Of a DNA stretch of 64,000 nt, positions 8,260 through 18,500 are shown piece after piece. The notes beneath the pieces were generated by a model. That model worked only from the letters and a program-made list of their open reading frames with translations, had not been told where the DNA came from and ran no database searches. This DNA comes from Saprospiraceae bacterium (lineage in GTDB: Bacteria; Bacteroidota; Bacteroidia; Chitinophagales; Saprospiraceae): NCBI GenBank assembly GCA_016715245.1, contig JADKAS010000020.1:1-64000 (forward strand). Direction: 5' to 3'. Position 1 is the first letter of the stretch, and every line of letters begins with the position of its first letter. Position numbers and translations under genes: made by a program.

Positions 8260-9759
8260 TTATTCTACTATAACTTTATGGGTGCTAACCTCTTCTAATG
8301 ACCTATATTTCAGAATGTAAACACCTGAGGGTAACTCAATCGAAGCGCCATTTTCTACTTCCTTTTCAAAAACAAAACGTCCATAAAAATCGTAAATAGT
8401 CACTTTTCCAAATGCCTCATCAGAACGTACCTGAAATGTCCCGGCACAAGGATTTGGGTAAATAACAACTTTGTTTTCCGCTGTTTCAACAGAATTGGAG
8501 GATAAAGTGTGTTTGTATTTTGCGAGAAATACAGAACTACCTAACGGATTGTGCCCAACAATCAATATATTTCCATCTTTTAATAAGAGCAGGCTGGATG
8601 AAACTTGCACATTCGTATTAAAATCTGTCAGACTGGTTCCATTGTTTCCAAATCCAGCGTCAAGACTTCCTGACTCATTATATTTTTGAAGGATGATTGA
8701 AGGTGCTCCCTGATGTAATCCAAATCCCAAAACAAGTATTCCTTTATCGTCCGTTTGTTGAATGTCGGTACCATAAGATCCTTCATTTAAGGAACTGTCA
8801 AATAAAAAACCGGACCCATTAAGTCCAATATCCGGACTTCCATTGGGGTTAAACCGTAAAATGGTTATGTTTGACGTATTACCAGCCAACGGCGTTTCAT
8901 TACCTACCAAAAGAACTTTGCCATCTTTTTGTATGTCTATACCATAAGTTGAGGCAAAACCTTTTCCGGTAGCCATAGTGGCAAGACCATTCTGGCCGAA
9001 TCCTGTATCGGGATTCCCATTTGCGAGGTATTTTATGGCTCCTGATTGTGTATTTCCATTCATCTCACTGTCTACTCCCAAATATATATTTCCATTATCG
9101 GTTACTTCCATATCGTAAGCGGTTTCGTTACTTCCAAAATCGTTTTTTGTTATTCCGGCTACACCAAAATTGTTGGCCAATTGCCCGTTTTTATCCATTT
9201 TGATGACAAGAGCATCCACACCTAAACCGGATTGAAAAGTTCGACCGCTGATATAAATATTGTCATTTTTATCCGTGGTCACCGTATGGCCGGTATCTGT
9301 GCTTCCCAAATTAAATATTTTTAACCCTCCTGTAGCAAAACCCATATCAATGCTGCCATCGGATTTCAGTTTAACGATAAGTATGTCAAAATTATTTCCA
9401 TTATGATACCAGCCACATAAAATGATACTACCATCACTCAAAACAGCCATGTCTCGGGCTACATTTTCCTTTTCTCCTACATCATAAAATTTGATACCAA
9501 ATTGAGGATCAGGTTGGCCATTTTTATCAACTTTTATGAGCACCATATCTTCCTGATCTTTATTTTCTTGTATGATAGATCCGGCAAGCAACACCGAATT
9601 GTCAGCCAGTTCCTTTGCATCATAAATGCGCAAGTCTCTTCCTGGAATGGTAAAAATGGATTTTCCATTGCTGCCATACGATGTAAGTAAGGCTCCATTT
9701 GACTGAGCACATAATTGACCGCCAAACAATAAAACAATACATATTCTTGTTAAAAACAT
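8260..9759 (-). CDS. Delta-60 repeat protein with T9SS type A sorting domain
   Basis: The 499-residue protein begins with a signal peptide (MFLTRICIVLLFGGQLCAQ). Residues about 30-415 contain roughly seven delta-60-type repeats of about 55 residues with the recurring core D-x-x-F-G-x-x-G and L-x-D-G-x-I-L-x-x-G. These are predicted beta-propeller blades. The last 75 residues are a Por secretion tail, with Y-P-N-P-C, YDFYGRFVFEKEVENG and the ending HKVIVE. The protein should therefore cross the outer membrane by the type IX system and be attached to the surface or released. It stands alone, with no clear operon partner. The ligand or substrate is unknown. Confidence 0.88.
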   Translation of the reverse strand: MFLTRICIVLLFGGQLCAQSNGALLTSYGSNGKSIFTIPGRDLRIYDAKELADNSVLLAGSIIQENKDQEDMVLIKVDKNGQPDPQFGIKFYDVGEKENVARDMAVLSDGSIILCGWYHNGNNFDILIVKLKSDGSIDMGFATGGLKIFNLGSTDTGHTVTTDKNDNIYISGRTFQSGLGVDALVIKMDKNGQLANNFGVAGITKNDFGSNETAYDMEVTDNGNIYLGVDSEMNGNTQSGAIKYLANGNPDTGFGQNGLATMATGKGFASTYGIDIQKDGKVLLVGNETPLAGNTSNITILRFNPNGSPDIGLNGSGFLFDSSLNEGSYGTDIQQTDDKGILVLGFGLHQGAPSIILQKYNESGSLDAGFGNNGTSLTDFNTNVQVSSSLLLLKDGNILIVGHNPLGSSVFLAKYKHTLSSNSVETAENKVVIYPNPCAGTFQVRSDEAFGKVTIYDFYGRFVFEKEVENGASIELPSGVYILKYRSLEEVSTHKVIVE

Positions 9760-10114
9760 ATTGCTGGTTTTATAAGGTTAAAAAATCGTACCTAATCCAC
9801 ATATTTTTAATGACTTTACATTAATATTTTTTGTGAAGTAAGAATGACTGCAAATAAACATTAAAAATTTAATATTTACAAATATTTAGTAGGAATATTG
9901 CCAATATGTAGAAATATTATTTTAGTAAGTAAAATATGGTGTTTTATCATTAGGCTTAGTGACCGATGTATTTTTATTTCTATAATACATTGTTCAAAGG
10001 AATGATGGTACTAAGTCATTTCTTTTTGTTAAAAGATTTATTTTTGTTTTGACGTCAATATTTTTAATATATTTGTGTTAAAAGGATCGATTTTTTATTA
10101 AAGTATTTGTGTTT
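9760..10114. other. Divergent intergenic region, 355 bases
   Basis: Very AT-rich DNA between two divergent genes. It holds the plus-strand promoter described separately and a small 6-1-6 palindrome (ATATTG/CAATAT, 9895-9907) on the side of the delta-60 gene. No additional coding sequence or RNA gene is visible. Confidence 0.6.
10044..10075 (+). promoter_or_regulatory. Bacteroidota-type promoter for the DUF6624 gene
   Basis: A -7 element TATATTTG (10068-10075) matches TAnnTTTG. A TTG lies 21 bases upstream (10044-10046), with a second TTG 16 bases upstream. The ATG follows about 40 bases later. Confidence 0.5.
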
Positions 10115-11086
10115 ATGAAAAGTGTACTATTCATATTTGTATTATTCATTCAGTTAGAAGCGATGGCTCAAAATTCATCCTCCTACAGCAGTTTAATAAA
10201 AGGTGCAAGGGGAGCATATGAAACAAAAGATTATACTGCTTCGGCACATCTTTTTTCAGAGGCCTTCAAAGCAGCCAATGATAAAGCCCCTGTAAATGAC
10301 AGGTACGACGCAGCTTGTTCATGGGCTCTTTCAGGAGTTGCGGATTCTTCTTTTGTACAACTTTTCCGGATTGCAGAAAAAGGTAATTACACGAATTTAA
10401 ACCACATTTCTACAGATACGGATTTATCTTCCCTGTATAATGATGAAAGATGGAAAAAAGTTATTGACATAGTGACGGCCAACAAAGTTAAGATGGAAGC
10501 CAACTTCGACAAACCACTTGTGGCTTTGCTTGATACTGTATTCCAGGATGATCAGAAATACCGGAAAGAGTTAAAAGCGATCGAAGAAAAATACGGATAT
10601 GATTCTGAAGAAATGAGAAATCATTGGAATATAATACATAAAAAAGATTCCATAAATCTAATCAAGGTTTCAACCGTTCTCGATGAAAGAGGCTGGTTAA
10701 GTGCCGATATTATTGGTAATCAAGGCAATAACACTTTGTTTTTGGTAATTCAGCATTCAGACCTGCCAACACAGGAAAAATATTTGCCAATGATGAGAGA
10801 GGCAGTAAAAAAGGGAAATGCAAAAGCCAATAGCCTTGCTCTTCTGGAAGACAGGGTGGCACTTCGTAGAGGTGGAAAACAAATTTACGGTAGTCAGGTG
10901 ACAAGAGATTCAGAAACTAACGAATATTATGTTTTACCACTTATAGACCCTGCCAACGTTGACACCAGACGGGCAGAGGTTGGTCTTGGACCTCTCAGCG
11001 ACTACATTTCAAATTGGGGTATGACCTGGGATGCGGAAGAATATATTAGAAAATTGCCTGAATACGAAGCTAAACAAAAAAAATGA
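10115..11086 (+). CDS. Exported DUF6624 protein with TPR-like N-terminus
   Basis: The ATG at 10115 gives the signal peptide MKSVLFIFVLFIQLEAMAQ; a GTG two codons earlier is less likely. Residues about 25-115 resemble a small tetratricopeptide-type helical region (GARGAYETKDYTASAHLFSEAF). Residues about 165-300 match the DUF6624 family: V-L-D-E-R-G-W-L, FLVIQHSD, LLEDRVALRRGGKQIYGSQ and a conserved P-L-I-D-P. The conserved Trp, His and Asp/Arg positions are present, but the family has no established biochemical activity. The protein is exported to the periplasm or beyond. It may share a transcript with the next gene, 60 bases downstream. Confidence 0.8.
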   Translation: MKSVLFIFVLFIQLEAMAQNSSSYSSLIKGARGAYETKDYTASAHLFSEAFKAANDKAPVNDRYDAACSWALSGVADSSFVQLFRIAEKGNYTNLNHISTDTDLSSLYNDERWKKVIDIVTANKVKMEANFDKPLVALLDTVFQDDQKYRKELKAIEEKYGYDSEEMRNHWNIIHKKDSINLIKVSTVLDERGWLSADIIGNQGNNTLFLVIQHSDLPTQEKYLPMMREAVKKGNAKANSLALLEDRVALRRGGKQIYGSQVTRDSETNEYYVLPLIDPANVDTRRAEVGLGPLSDYISNWGMTWDAEEYIRKLPEYEAKQKK

Positions 11087-11146
11087 TGATTTCGTAATCT
11101 GGTTATAGTTTTGTTATGATTTGTTTATTTACATTAATCTGAAAAT

Positions 11147-12007
11147 ATGCGTAACTTTAATGTGTTGATATTTTTTTTATGGACAAGTGTTTGCATGGCA
11201 CAGAAAACGTTTCCTTCATTCCTTGTTGGAACATGGAAAATTGAAAACAAAGAAAGTTTTGAAAAGTGGGACTTGCTGAATGAAACTACTTTAAAAGGTT
11301 TTTCCTATACAGAAAAAAACGGGGAAATTCTGGTTTCAGAATATTTGGAAATTTCAAAGTCAGGCAAAAAAACCAAATATTTCGCTACTGTTAAGGGGCA
11401 AAACATGGGGAAAACCATTGCCTTTGTACTTACAAAATCAGATAGTGTTGTAGTTTTTGAAAATTCCGGGCACGATTTTCCGCAAAAGATTATGTATCGA
11501 AAAATTTCCGATAATGAGCTCTGGGTTACCGTTTCCGATAAAAACAACAAGGGATTTGCTTATAAAATGTTCAGGCAAACGGCGTCATTGGTTGCTGTGG
11601 ATCCGTCAGTTATGAATCCTGAATATGACGATTTGCTTGCCAATAAATTAGGCGGGGATGATCTGGGTATGAAAAGTTATATTTGGGTAATATTAAAAAC
11701 CGGTAGTCATACTTCAACAGACAAAAATTTTATTAATGAATGTTTCCGAGGCCATATGAACAATATTCAAAAGCTGGTAAAAGAAGAAAAAATGATCGTT
11801 GCCGGTCCCTTAGGTAAAAATGATAAAACCTACAGAGGTATTTTTATTTTGGATGTAAAAACATTGGATGAAGCAAAAGTATTGTTGCAGGCTGATCCGG
11901 CAGTAACAGAGGGTTTGCTTGAGGCTGAATATTTTTTATGGTACGGATCCGCAGCCTTACCTGAATATTTGCCTTATGCTGATAAAATATGGAAGATAAA
12001 ACCTTAA
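11147..12007 (+). CDS. Exported DUF6265-YCII two-domain protein
   Basis: The 286-residue protein has a signal peptide (MRNFNVLIFFLWTSVCMAQ). Residues 24-145 match the DUF6265/lipocalin-like type (F-L-V-G-T-W-K-I, then VVFENSGHDFPQKIMYRKIS). Residues 158-280 match a YCII-related ferredoxin-like domain (HMNNIQKLVKEEKMIVAGPL, then LDEAKVLLQADPAVTEG). YCII domains are usually small cytoplasmic enzymes or sensors with a catalytic His-Asp pair; here the domain is fused to an exported beta-barrel-like domain. The conserved G-H and D-P positions are visible. Function is unknown, and binding of a small hydrophobic molecule would be inference. Confidence 0.78.
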   Translation: MRNFNVLIFFLWTSVCMAQKTFPSFLVGTWKIENKESFEKWDLLNETTLKGFSYTEKNGEILVSEYLEISKSGKKTKYFATVKGQNMGKTIAFVLTKSDSVVVFENSGHDFPQKIMYRKISDNELWVTVSDKNNKGFAYKMFRQTASLVAVDPSVMNPEYDDLLANKLGGDDLGMKSYIWVILKTGSHTSTDKNFINECFRGHMNNIQKLVKEEKMIVAGPLGKNDKTYRGIFILDVKTLDEAKVLLQADPAVTEGLLEAEYFLWYGSAALPEYLPYADKIWKIKP

Positions 12008-12354
12008 AAATTTAAAAATTTTAATTTTTCGGTGGCACAAAAGTTGTCATCGTCATTTGTAAAATATATTCATATTAACATAATGGAATCCTTCTTTTTT
12101 AATATGTTCAGCCGACTATAAAGATACAATTTACCTTCATTAATTTCATATTGAGTTGAATAGCATCACGTATATTTTGTAACAGATAATAATTTTGGTC
12201 GAAAAAAAATTATATTTTGTCGGAAACTTTTAAACCTTTTAAAGTTTCCATAGTTTATGTTTGTAAATTTACACTACATTTTTAATTCATAAACGCATCT
12301 GCCATTCTGACCTCATTTTCCATATCTTCCCATAAGTCTTGTTGCGATCACATT
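12008..12354. other. Intergenic region upstream of the efflux operon, 347 bases
   Basis: AT-rich DNA with the operator-like inverted repeat and -7 element listed separately. The frame of the TetR gene stays open back to 12286 but contains no ATG or GTG. No other gene is visible. Confidence 0.6.
12222..12263 (+). promoter_or_regulatory. Operator-like inverted repeat and -7 element of the TetR-RND operon
   Basis: GGAAACTTT (12222-12230) is mirrored by AAAGTTTCC (12241-12249) around a centre of ten bases that is itself nearly symmetric, giving a 28-base near-palindrome with one mismatched pair. Six bases later comes TATGTTTG (12256-12263), a TAnnTTTG match. The palindrome would cover the promoter spacer, the normal place for a TetR repressor site. 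No good -33 TTG is seen at the right distance. Confidence 0.6.
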
Positions 12355-12942
12355 TTGACTGCTGCTTTTGAATTATTTATAAAGTATGGTGTCAAAAGTG
12401 TCAGTATGGACGATATTGCCGACAAACTGGGAATATCAAAAAAGACCATCTACGCAGAAATTCCATCCAAAGAAATCCTCATTGAAAGAGTCTTAACGGC
12501 TCATCTGCGGCAAGATGAAGAAGAGGTAAATCAAATCATCCTAACTTCTTCCAATGCACTGGATGAAATTCTTGGTATTTCCAGACATGTATTGCAATTT
12601 TTGATGATGATTAATCCAGTGTTAATTTATGATCTCAAAAAGTATTACCCTGAATGTTGGAGTCTGGTAGAAAATCAACACTTTACATTTATCCGGGACT
12701 TAATTTATAACAATGTAGTCAGGGGTATTAATGAAAAATTGTACAGAGAAGATCTCGACCCAATGATTATCGCAAAACTGTATATAACTCTTTCCAATAC
12801 CATGGTTAATCCGGAAATATTTCCTGTGACACAGTTTGATTTACTAAACATACTCAAACAAATTCAAAGATATCATCTGCATGGAATTGTTTCCGATGAT
12901 GGCAGAAAAATACTCAGTTCCATTTCATTCGACAAATCATAA
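12355..12942 (+). CDS. TetR/AcrR-family transcriptional regulator of the RND efflux operon
   Basis: The N-terminal helix-turn-helix is clear: AAFELFIKYGVKSVSMDDIA then DKLGISKKTIYAEIPSKE, the canonical TetR DNA-binding fold with the K-T-I-Y-x-x-x-x-S-K-E recognition segment. The C-terminal 130 residues form the helical ligand-binding domain. Only a TTG (12355) is available as start, and it cuts into the first helix; the homologous reading continues upstream (HILTAAF) but has no ATG or GTG before the stop at 12283. The start is therefore uncertain. The gene ends four bases before the TolC gene, so it is the first gene of the efflux operon, probably as its self-regulating repressor. Confidence 0.88.
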   Translation: MTAAFELFIKYGVKSVSMDDIADKLGISKKTIYAEIPSKEILIERVLTAHLRQDEEEVNQIILTSSNALDEILGISRHVLQFLMMINPVLIYDLKKYYPECWSLVENQHFTFIRDLIYNNVVRGINEKLYREDLDPMIIAKLYITLSNTMVNPEIFPVTQFDLLNILKQIQRYHLHGIVSDDGRKILSSISFDKS

Positions 12943-12945
12943 TAT

Positions 12946-14331
12946 ATGTATATGCAAAAATTTATAATGTACTTATTAACCCTGTTTCTGGTTGTTTCAG
13001 AAATCCAAGCACAGGAATCATTTTCACTTTCGGAAGCCATTTCATATGGCATAAATCAAAGTAATGAAATCAAGATAAAGAATCTGGCCGTTACTGATGC
13101 CGCTCATCAGGTGAGGGAATTTAAATCTATAGGTGTACCGAAGGTAGAGGCCAACGTCAACTATCAATATTATATAGCGGTTCCTTCGCAACCTGTACGG
13201 GATTTTTTGGGTCCGACTGTTTACGGAATTCTTTTTGATGAAAACGTCATCCCGGAGAGGGATCTGGGAGCTCCTCAGACCTGTAAATTTACACTTTTTC
13301 AGCCCAATTCTTTTATAGCTGGAGTAGAAGCAAGCAGTTTGTTGTTTGATGCTTCCTACCTTTATGGCGTAAAAGCAGCTAAAAATTATAAAAATCTGGT
13401 GCTTGAAGAAAAGGAAGTCAGCATTCAAGGTATAAAAGAAAATATTACCCGTGCTTATATGGCAGTTCTTCTCTCCGGAGAAAATCTGAAAGTGATGGAA
13501 AACAACAAAAGTAATGTTGAAAAATCACTCAAAGAAGTGAAAGCCATGTATGATAATGGTTTTGCTGAATCTCTGGATGTCGATCGTTTGCAGCTATCTT
13601 ACGACAACCTTTTGACGCAGACTGAATATGTGGGACAGTTGGTGGAAATAAGTAAAAATGTCCTTAAATTCCAAATGAATTATCCTTTAAACAAAGATAT
13701 TACACTTACCCAGAATATTGATCAAATTATGGTGGAATGGAATAATATGCCTGAATTGTCTAAAGATAATATAGATTTTTCCAAAAGAAAGGAATATACA
13801 TTACTGCAATTAGGTCAGGATTTAAACAATCTGGACTACCAAAGAATTAAAGCTGGTTACTACCCGACATTAAGGGGCTTTGCAAATGTTCAGGGCAATA
13901 TTTTTCGAAAAAACCTTTTTGATAATGATGAAACGGGATGGATACCTCAATCAGCTGTGGGACTTTCATTAAACGTACCGATTTACGACGGCGGTGAAAG
14001 ATCAGCCAAATTACAAAGAAATAAAATCAAAAACATGCAAACGGAGGTTCAAAAAGAGATGCTTGAAAACACCATTCGTCTCCAGGTGGAAAATGCATAT
14101 ATTTCATATAATAATGCCAACAAAAACCTTGAAAATCGTAAAAAAGCGCTGGACATGACCAATACAATATACTCTAAAACTTTGGTGAAGTTCAGAGAAG
14201 GGGTCGGCTCAAGTCTGGAAGTAACTCAAGCTGAAAGTGCTTTGTATCAAGCGCAGGCGGTCTATACAGAAAGTGTTTATAATGTGCTCACATCATTGCT
14301 GGACTGGAAAACCGCCTTGGGTCTTCTATAA
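12946..14331 (+). CDS. TolC-family outer-membrane efflux channel
   Basis: The 461-residue protein has a signal peptide ending EIQAQ (about residue 23), then two outer-membrane-efflux-protein repeats at about 30-235 and 265-460. The typical features are present: long alpha-helical coiled stretches (VMENNKSNVEKSLKEVKAMY), the N-x-P-I-Y-D-G-G segment as LNVPIYDGGERSAKLQ, and the terminal helix region VGSSLEVTQAESALYQAQ. It forms the exit duct of the tripartite pump with the adaptor and RND genes that follow. It is co-transcribed with the TetR gene (3-base gap). Confidence 0.93.
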   Translation: MYMQKFIMYLLTLFLVVSEIQAQESFSLSEAISYGINQSNEIKIKNLAVTDAAHQVREFKSIGVPKVEANVNYQYYIAVPSQPVRDFLGPTVYGILFDENVIPERDLGAPQTCKFTLFQPNSFIAGVEASSLLFDASYLYGVKAAKNYKNLVLEEKEVSIQGIKENITRAYMAVLLSGENLKVMENNKSNVEKSLKEVKAMYDNGFAESLDVDRLQLSYDNLLTQTEYVGQLVEISKNVLKFQMNYPLNKDITLTQNIDQIMVEWNNMPELSKDNIDFSKRKEYTLLQLGQDLNNLDYQRIKAGYYPTLRGFANVQGNIFRKNLFDNDETGWIPQSAVGLSLNVPIYDGGERSAKLQRNKIKNMQTEVQKEMLENTIRLQVENAYISYNNANKNLENRKKALDMTNTIYSKTLVKFREGVGSSLEVTQAESALYQAQAVYTESVYNVLTSLLDWKTALGLL

Positions 14332-14374
14332 TCTTAACATCAAATATTACATCAAAACAAAAAATAATAATACC

Positions 14375-15523
14375 ATGAAATTTTTGTATTTTCTCATAGC
14401 CACCATATTGTTATCCTGCGGACAGCCAAAGGAAAATGAATTGCCTGCAGATCTTGAAGGCAAAAAAGCACTACTCGCTCAGAAAACAGAAGAGTTGAAA
14501 ACTCTTGAAAAATCTATAGCCGATCTCAAAAAGGAAATTGAAACAATGGATCCGGATAGTAAAAAGGATTTACTTGTGGTTTCCATTGACACTGTTAAAA
14601 AAGAAACATTTACCCGGTATATCGACCTTCAGGGTGTGGTTCAATCCGAAGATCTTGTAAATGCCGCCAGTGATATGGGAGGACGAATCCTGCAACTGAA
14701 TGTAAAGGAAGGACAGAAAGTAAATAAAGGGCAACTTATCGCCAGAACAGATGTAGAATCTGTGCGCACTCAAAAAGATGAATTGAATAAAGCTCTTGAT
14801 CTTGCCAAAGATGTATATGAGCGTCAGAAAAGATTGTGGGATCAGAATATAGGCTCAGAAATACAATATCTTCAGGCTAAAAACAATATGGAGAGACTTG
14901 AAAAAAACCTTCTTACCATCGAAAGCCAACTTAAAAAATCAAATGTGTACGCTCCGATTTCAGGCGTGGTTGACATGGTTTTTTTAAAACAAGGAGAAGT
15001 GGCCGGACCCGGAGTTCCCATCGTTCAAATATTAAACACTTCCCGGGTAAAAGTAGTAAGTGATGTTCCTGAAAATTATCTTGGAAAAGTGAAGGTAGGC
15101 AATAAAGTTGATGTCTTTTTCCCAACATTGAATAAAAATGTTCAAAAACCGATTACCATGTTAGGCAGAACCATCGATCCGTCCAACCGTACTTTTAAGG
15201 TGGAAATAAATGTGGATAATGTTAACAATGATTTGAAACCAAACCTCCTTTCGGTAATTAAACTCAATGATTATACGCTCAATGATGCTATTGTTGTGCC
15301 ACTTGAACTTATACAACAACAGGTGGACGGGCAGAAATTTATATATGTGGCAGAAAACAAAGACAATCAATGGTCTGCCAAAAAGGTTATAGTAACGACA
15401 GGTGAAAGTACGGAAGGAAAAACGGTAGTTACTTCCGGTTTGCAGCCCGGAGACAAAATTATTGTCAAAGGAGCAAGAAGTATTACTCAAGGTCAGCTGA
15501 TAGCACCTGAATCTCAAAAATAA
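14375..15523 (+). CDS. RND efflux periplasmic adaptor (HlyD/AcrA-type) lipoprotein
   Basis: The start is taken at the ATG at 14375 because it gives the lipoprotein signal MKFLYFLIATILLSC with Cys15; longer in-frame extensions run into the preceding gene. The 382-residue protein has an early coiled coil (residues 25-60), a biotinyl-lipoyl-like domain (LNVKEGQKVNKGQLIA), an alpha-hairpin (100-165), the second lipoyl half (VYAPISGVVDMVFLKQGE), a beta-barrel domain and a membrane-proximal C-terminus. It connects the RND pump to the TolC-type channel. It lies 43 bases after the channel gene and 5 bases before the pump gene. Confidence 0.93.
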   Translation: MKFLYFLIATILLSCGQPKENELPADLEGKKALLAQKTEELKTLEKSIADLKKEIETMDPDSKKDLLVVSIDTVKKETFTRYIDLQGVVQSEDLVNAASDMGGRILQLNVKEGQKVNKGQLIARTDVESVRTQKDELNKALDLAKDVYERQKRLWDQNIGSEIQYLQAKNNMERLEKNLLTIESQLKKSNVYAPISGVVDMVFLKQGEVAGPGVPIVQILNTSRVKVVSDVPENYLGKVKVGNKVDVFFPTLNKNVQKPITMLGRTIDPSNRTFKVEINVDNVNNDLKPNLLSVIKLNDYTLNDAIVVPLELIQQQVDGQKFIYVAENKDNQWSAKKVIVTTGESTEGKTVVTSGLQPGDKIIVKGARSITQGQLIAPESQK

Positions 15524-15528
15524 TCATC

Positions 15529-18500
15529 ATGAGTACACAAAAATCTAAATATAAATTATTCGGCCTGACCGAATTTGCTGTGGACAACAGCACCTCGGTT
15601 TTATTAACCATCATGATGGTTTTCGGGTTGAGGTCATATGTAACCATACCTAAAGAACAATTTCCGGAAGCATCACTGCCGACTGTATACATCAATACCC
15701 CTTATTTCGGTAATTCAGCGGAAGAGATTGAAAACCTGATTTCCCGTCCCCTGGAAAAAGAGATTGAAAATATCAACGGTATTAAAAATGTAAACTCCAC
15801 TTCCATTCAGGATTTTTCGGTTATTATTGCTGAATTTGATGCCGACCTTGAAATGGAAGCCGTTGTCAGAAAAGTAAAGGATGCTGTGGATAAAGCCAAG
15901 CAAGAATTGCCAAATGACCTTACGGAAGATCCTACAGTTCTTGAAATAAATTTTTCGGAAATTCCGATTATGACCATCAATGTATCCGGAAATTATAACA
16001 ACGACGATCTTAAAAAATACGCTGAATACCTTCAGGACAAAGTGGAAGGTGTAAAGCAGATTTCCAAAGTCGACCTGAAAGGAGCTCTGGAAAGAGAAGT
16101 TAACATCAATGTCGACCTTTTTAAAATGCAGTCTCTTCAGGTTTCATTTGGTGATATTGAAAATGCTGTATCTTCAGAAAACCTCACCATGTCCGGCGGA
16201 GAAATTGTGTCCAATGACTTTAAAAGGGCACTCAGAGTAGTTGGTCAGTTTACGTCAGCAGAACAGATACAAAACCTCATCGTTAAAAGTGAAAATCAAC
16301 GTCCGATTGTTTTGAAAGATATCGCAACTGTCGTTGACGGCTATAAGGACAGGTCCAGCTATGCCCGTTCTGATGGTCTACCGGTCATTAGTCTTGACGT
16401 TATCAAAAGAAGAGGACAAAACCTGCTGGATGCGGCTGACAATATTAAAAAGGAAATTGAGATAGCGAAACCAAATCTGCCAAAAGATCTTAAAATCAGT
16501 ATTTTTAATGACCAGTCTGTTAACACCAGAAACGAAGTCAATAATCTGGAAAACAGTATTATATCCGGTGTAATCCTGGTGACTTTGATATTGTTGTTTT
16601 TCCTTGGTCTGAGAAATGCCAATATGGTTGGCTTGGCTATTCCGATTTCTATGTTGTTGGGTATCATGATCTTAAATCTGATGGGTGTGACCCTTAATAT
16701 TGTCGTTCTTTTCGGATTGATACTGGCTCTTGGAATGTTGGTGGACAACTCCATTGTAGCTGTGGAAAATATGTACCGTTACGTTCAAAACGGATATTCC
16801 CCACTGAAAGCAGCCAGATACGGTGTAGGAGAGATAGCAGTTCCTATTATTGCCTCCACATTAACCACATTGGCAGCATTTATTCCACTTGGGTTCTGGC
16901 CGGGTATTATGGGAGAGTTTATGAAATATTTCCCTATAACATTAATAATAGTGTTGTCATCTTCATTATTTGTGGCATTGGTGGTCAATCCTGTGGTTGC
17001 AGCCAAATTTATGAAAATTGATGAAAAAGATACTGATCCTGGTGTGATAGCCAGAAAGAGGAAAAATATCTTTATTATGATAGCCGTCCTTTTGGTTCTG
17101 GCCTTGCTTGGTCATATATCCGGTGTAATGTGGATGCGCAACCTCATGGTGATTGTTGCCATTTTGACAACTGTTAATTATTTTGTTTTACGACCTGTCA
17201 CTTTCAAATTTCAGGAGACATTTTTACCTGCCATGGAAAAGTTTTATGACAATTTTATCCGGTTTTCATTGCAAGGAAAAAAACCTGTTTTCTTTTTGGC
17301 CGGTACTTTTGGTTTACTGATATTTTCCATACTACTTTTAGGAATAGTTAAACCAAAAGTTGAGTTTTTTCCTGTAGCTGATCCTATATATATCAATGCT
17401 TTTGTGGAATTGCCAATGGGTAGTGATATTGAAGCCACCAACAGAATCACCAAAGATATTGAATCTAAAATTGAAACGGTAATCAAAGACAAAAGGGCTG
17501 TAGTTGAAGCGGTATTAACCCAGATAGGAGAAAATACTTCCGACCCCAATCAACCTCCGGAGCCCGGTGTCACTCCCAACAAAGCAAGGGTAACCGTTTC
17601 TTTTGTTCCGGCCAGTGAAAGGGGTGGTATTTCCACTACGGAAGTCATGTCTGACATCAGAGAAGTACTAAAAGGTTATGCCGGAGTGGAAATAGTCGTG
17701 GACAAAAATGCAGATGGACCTCCTGCAGGCAAACCCGTAAATCTTGAAGTGAGAGGTGAAAATATTGACTCATTGATTGTATTATCAGAAACGATAAGGA
17801 GTTATATTAAAAACCTTGACATTGCTGGTATTGAAGAATTAAAAGCAGATATACAGTTGGGAAAACCTGAATTGTTGATTCATATTGACAGGGAAGCAGC
17901 GCGCCGTTATGAATTGTCAACATACAGTATTGCTTCTGCTTTGAGGACTTCAGTTTTTGGAAAAGAAATTTCCAAGTTTAAAGACGGTGAAGATGAATAT
18001 CCCATCGTTGTAAAACTGGATGATAAATACCGGAATAATGTGGAAGGTTTATTGAACCAGAAGATAACTTTCAGAAATCCAGCCAATGGACAATTGGTTC
18101 AGGTTCCTGTATCAGCAGTGGCTGATATTGAATACAGCAGTACGTACAGTTCCATTAAACGAAAAGATAAAAACAGGGTTTTGACTGTATATTCCAATGT
18201 TTTGGATGGGTACAATGCCAATGAAATCGTTGCACAACTTAAAGAAAAAATGTTGGACTTTCCTTTGCCGGATGGGTTTACCTATGCATTTACAGGACAA
18301 CAGGAACAGCAGGCTGAAGATATGGGATTTTTAACAACAGCCTTTATGGTGGCAGTATTTCTTATATTTTTGATTCTGGTATCTCAATTCAACAGTATTG
18401 TCAGTCCATTCATTATTATATTGTCCGTACTGTTCAGTACCATTGGTGTGTTTTTGGGTTATTCCCTTACTGGAACAACCATATCTGTAATATTTTCAGG

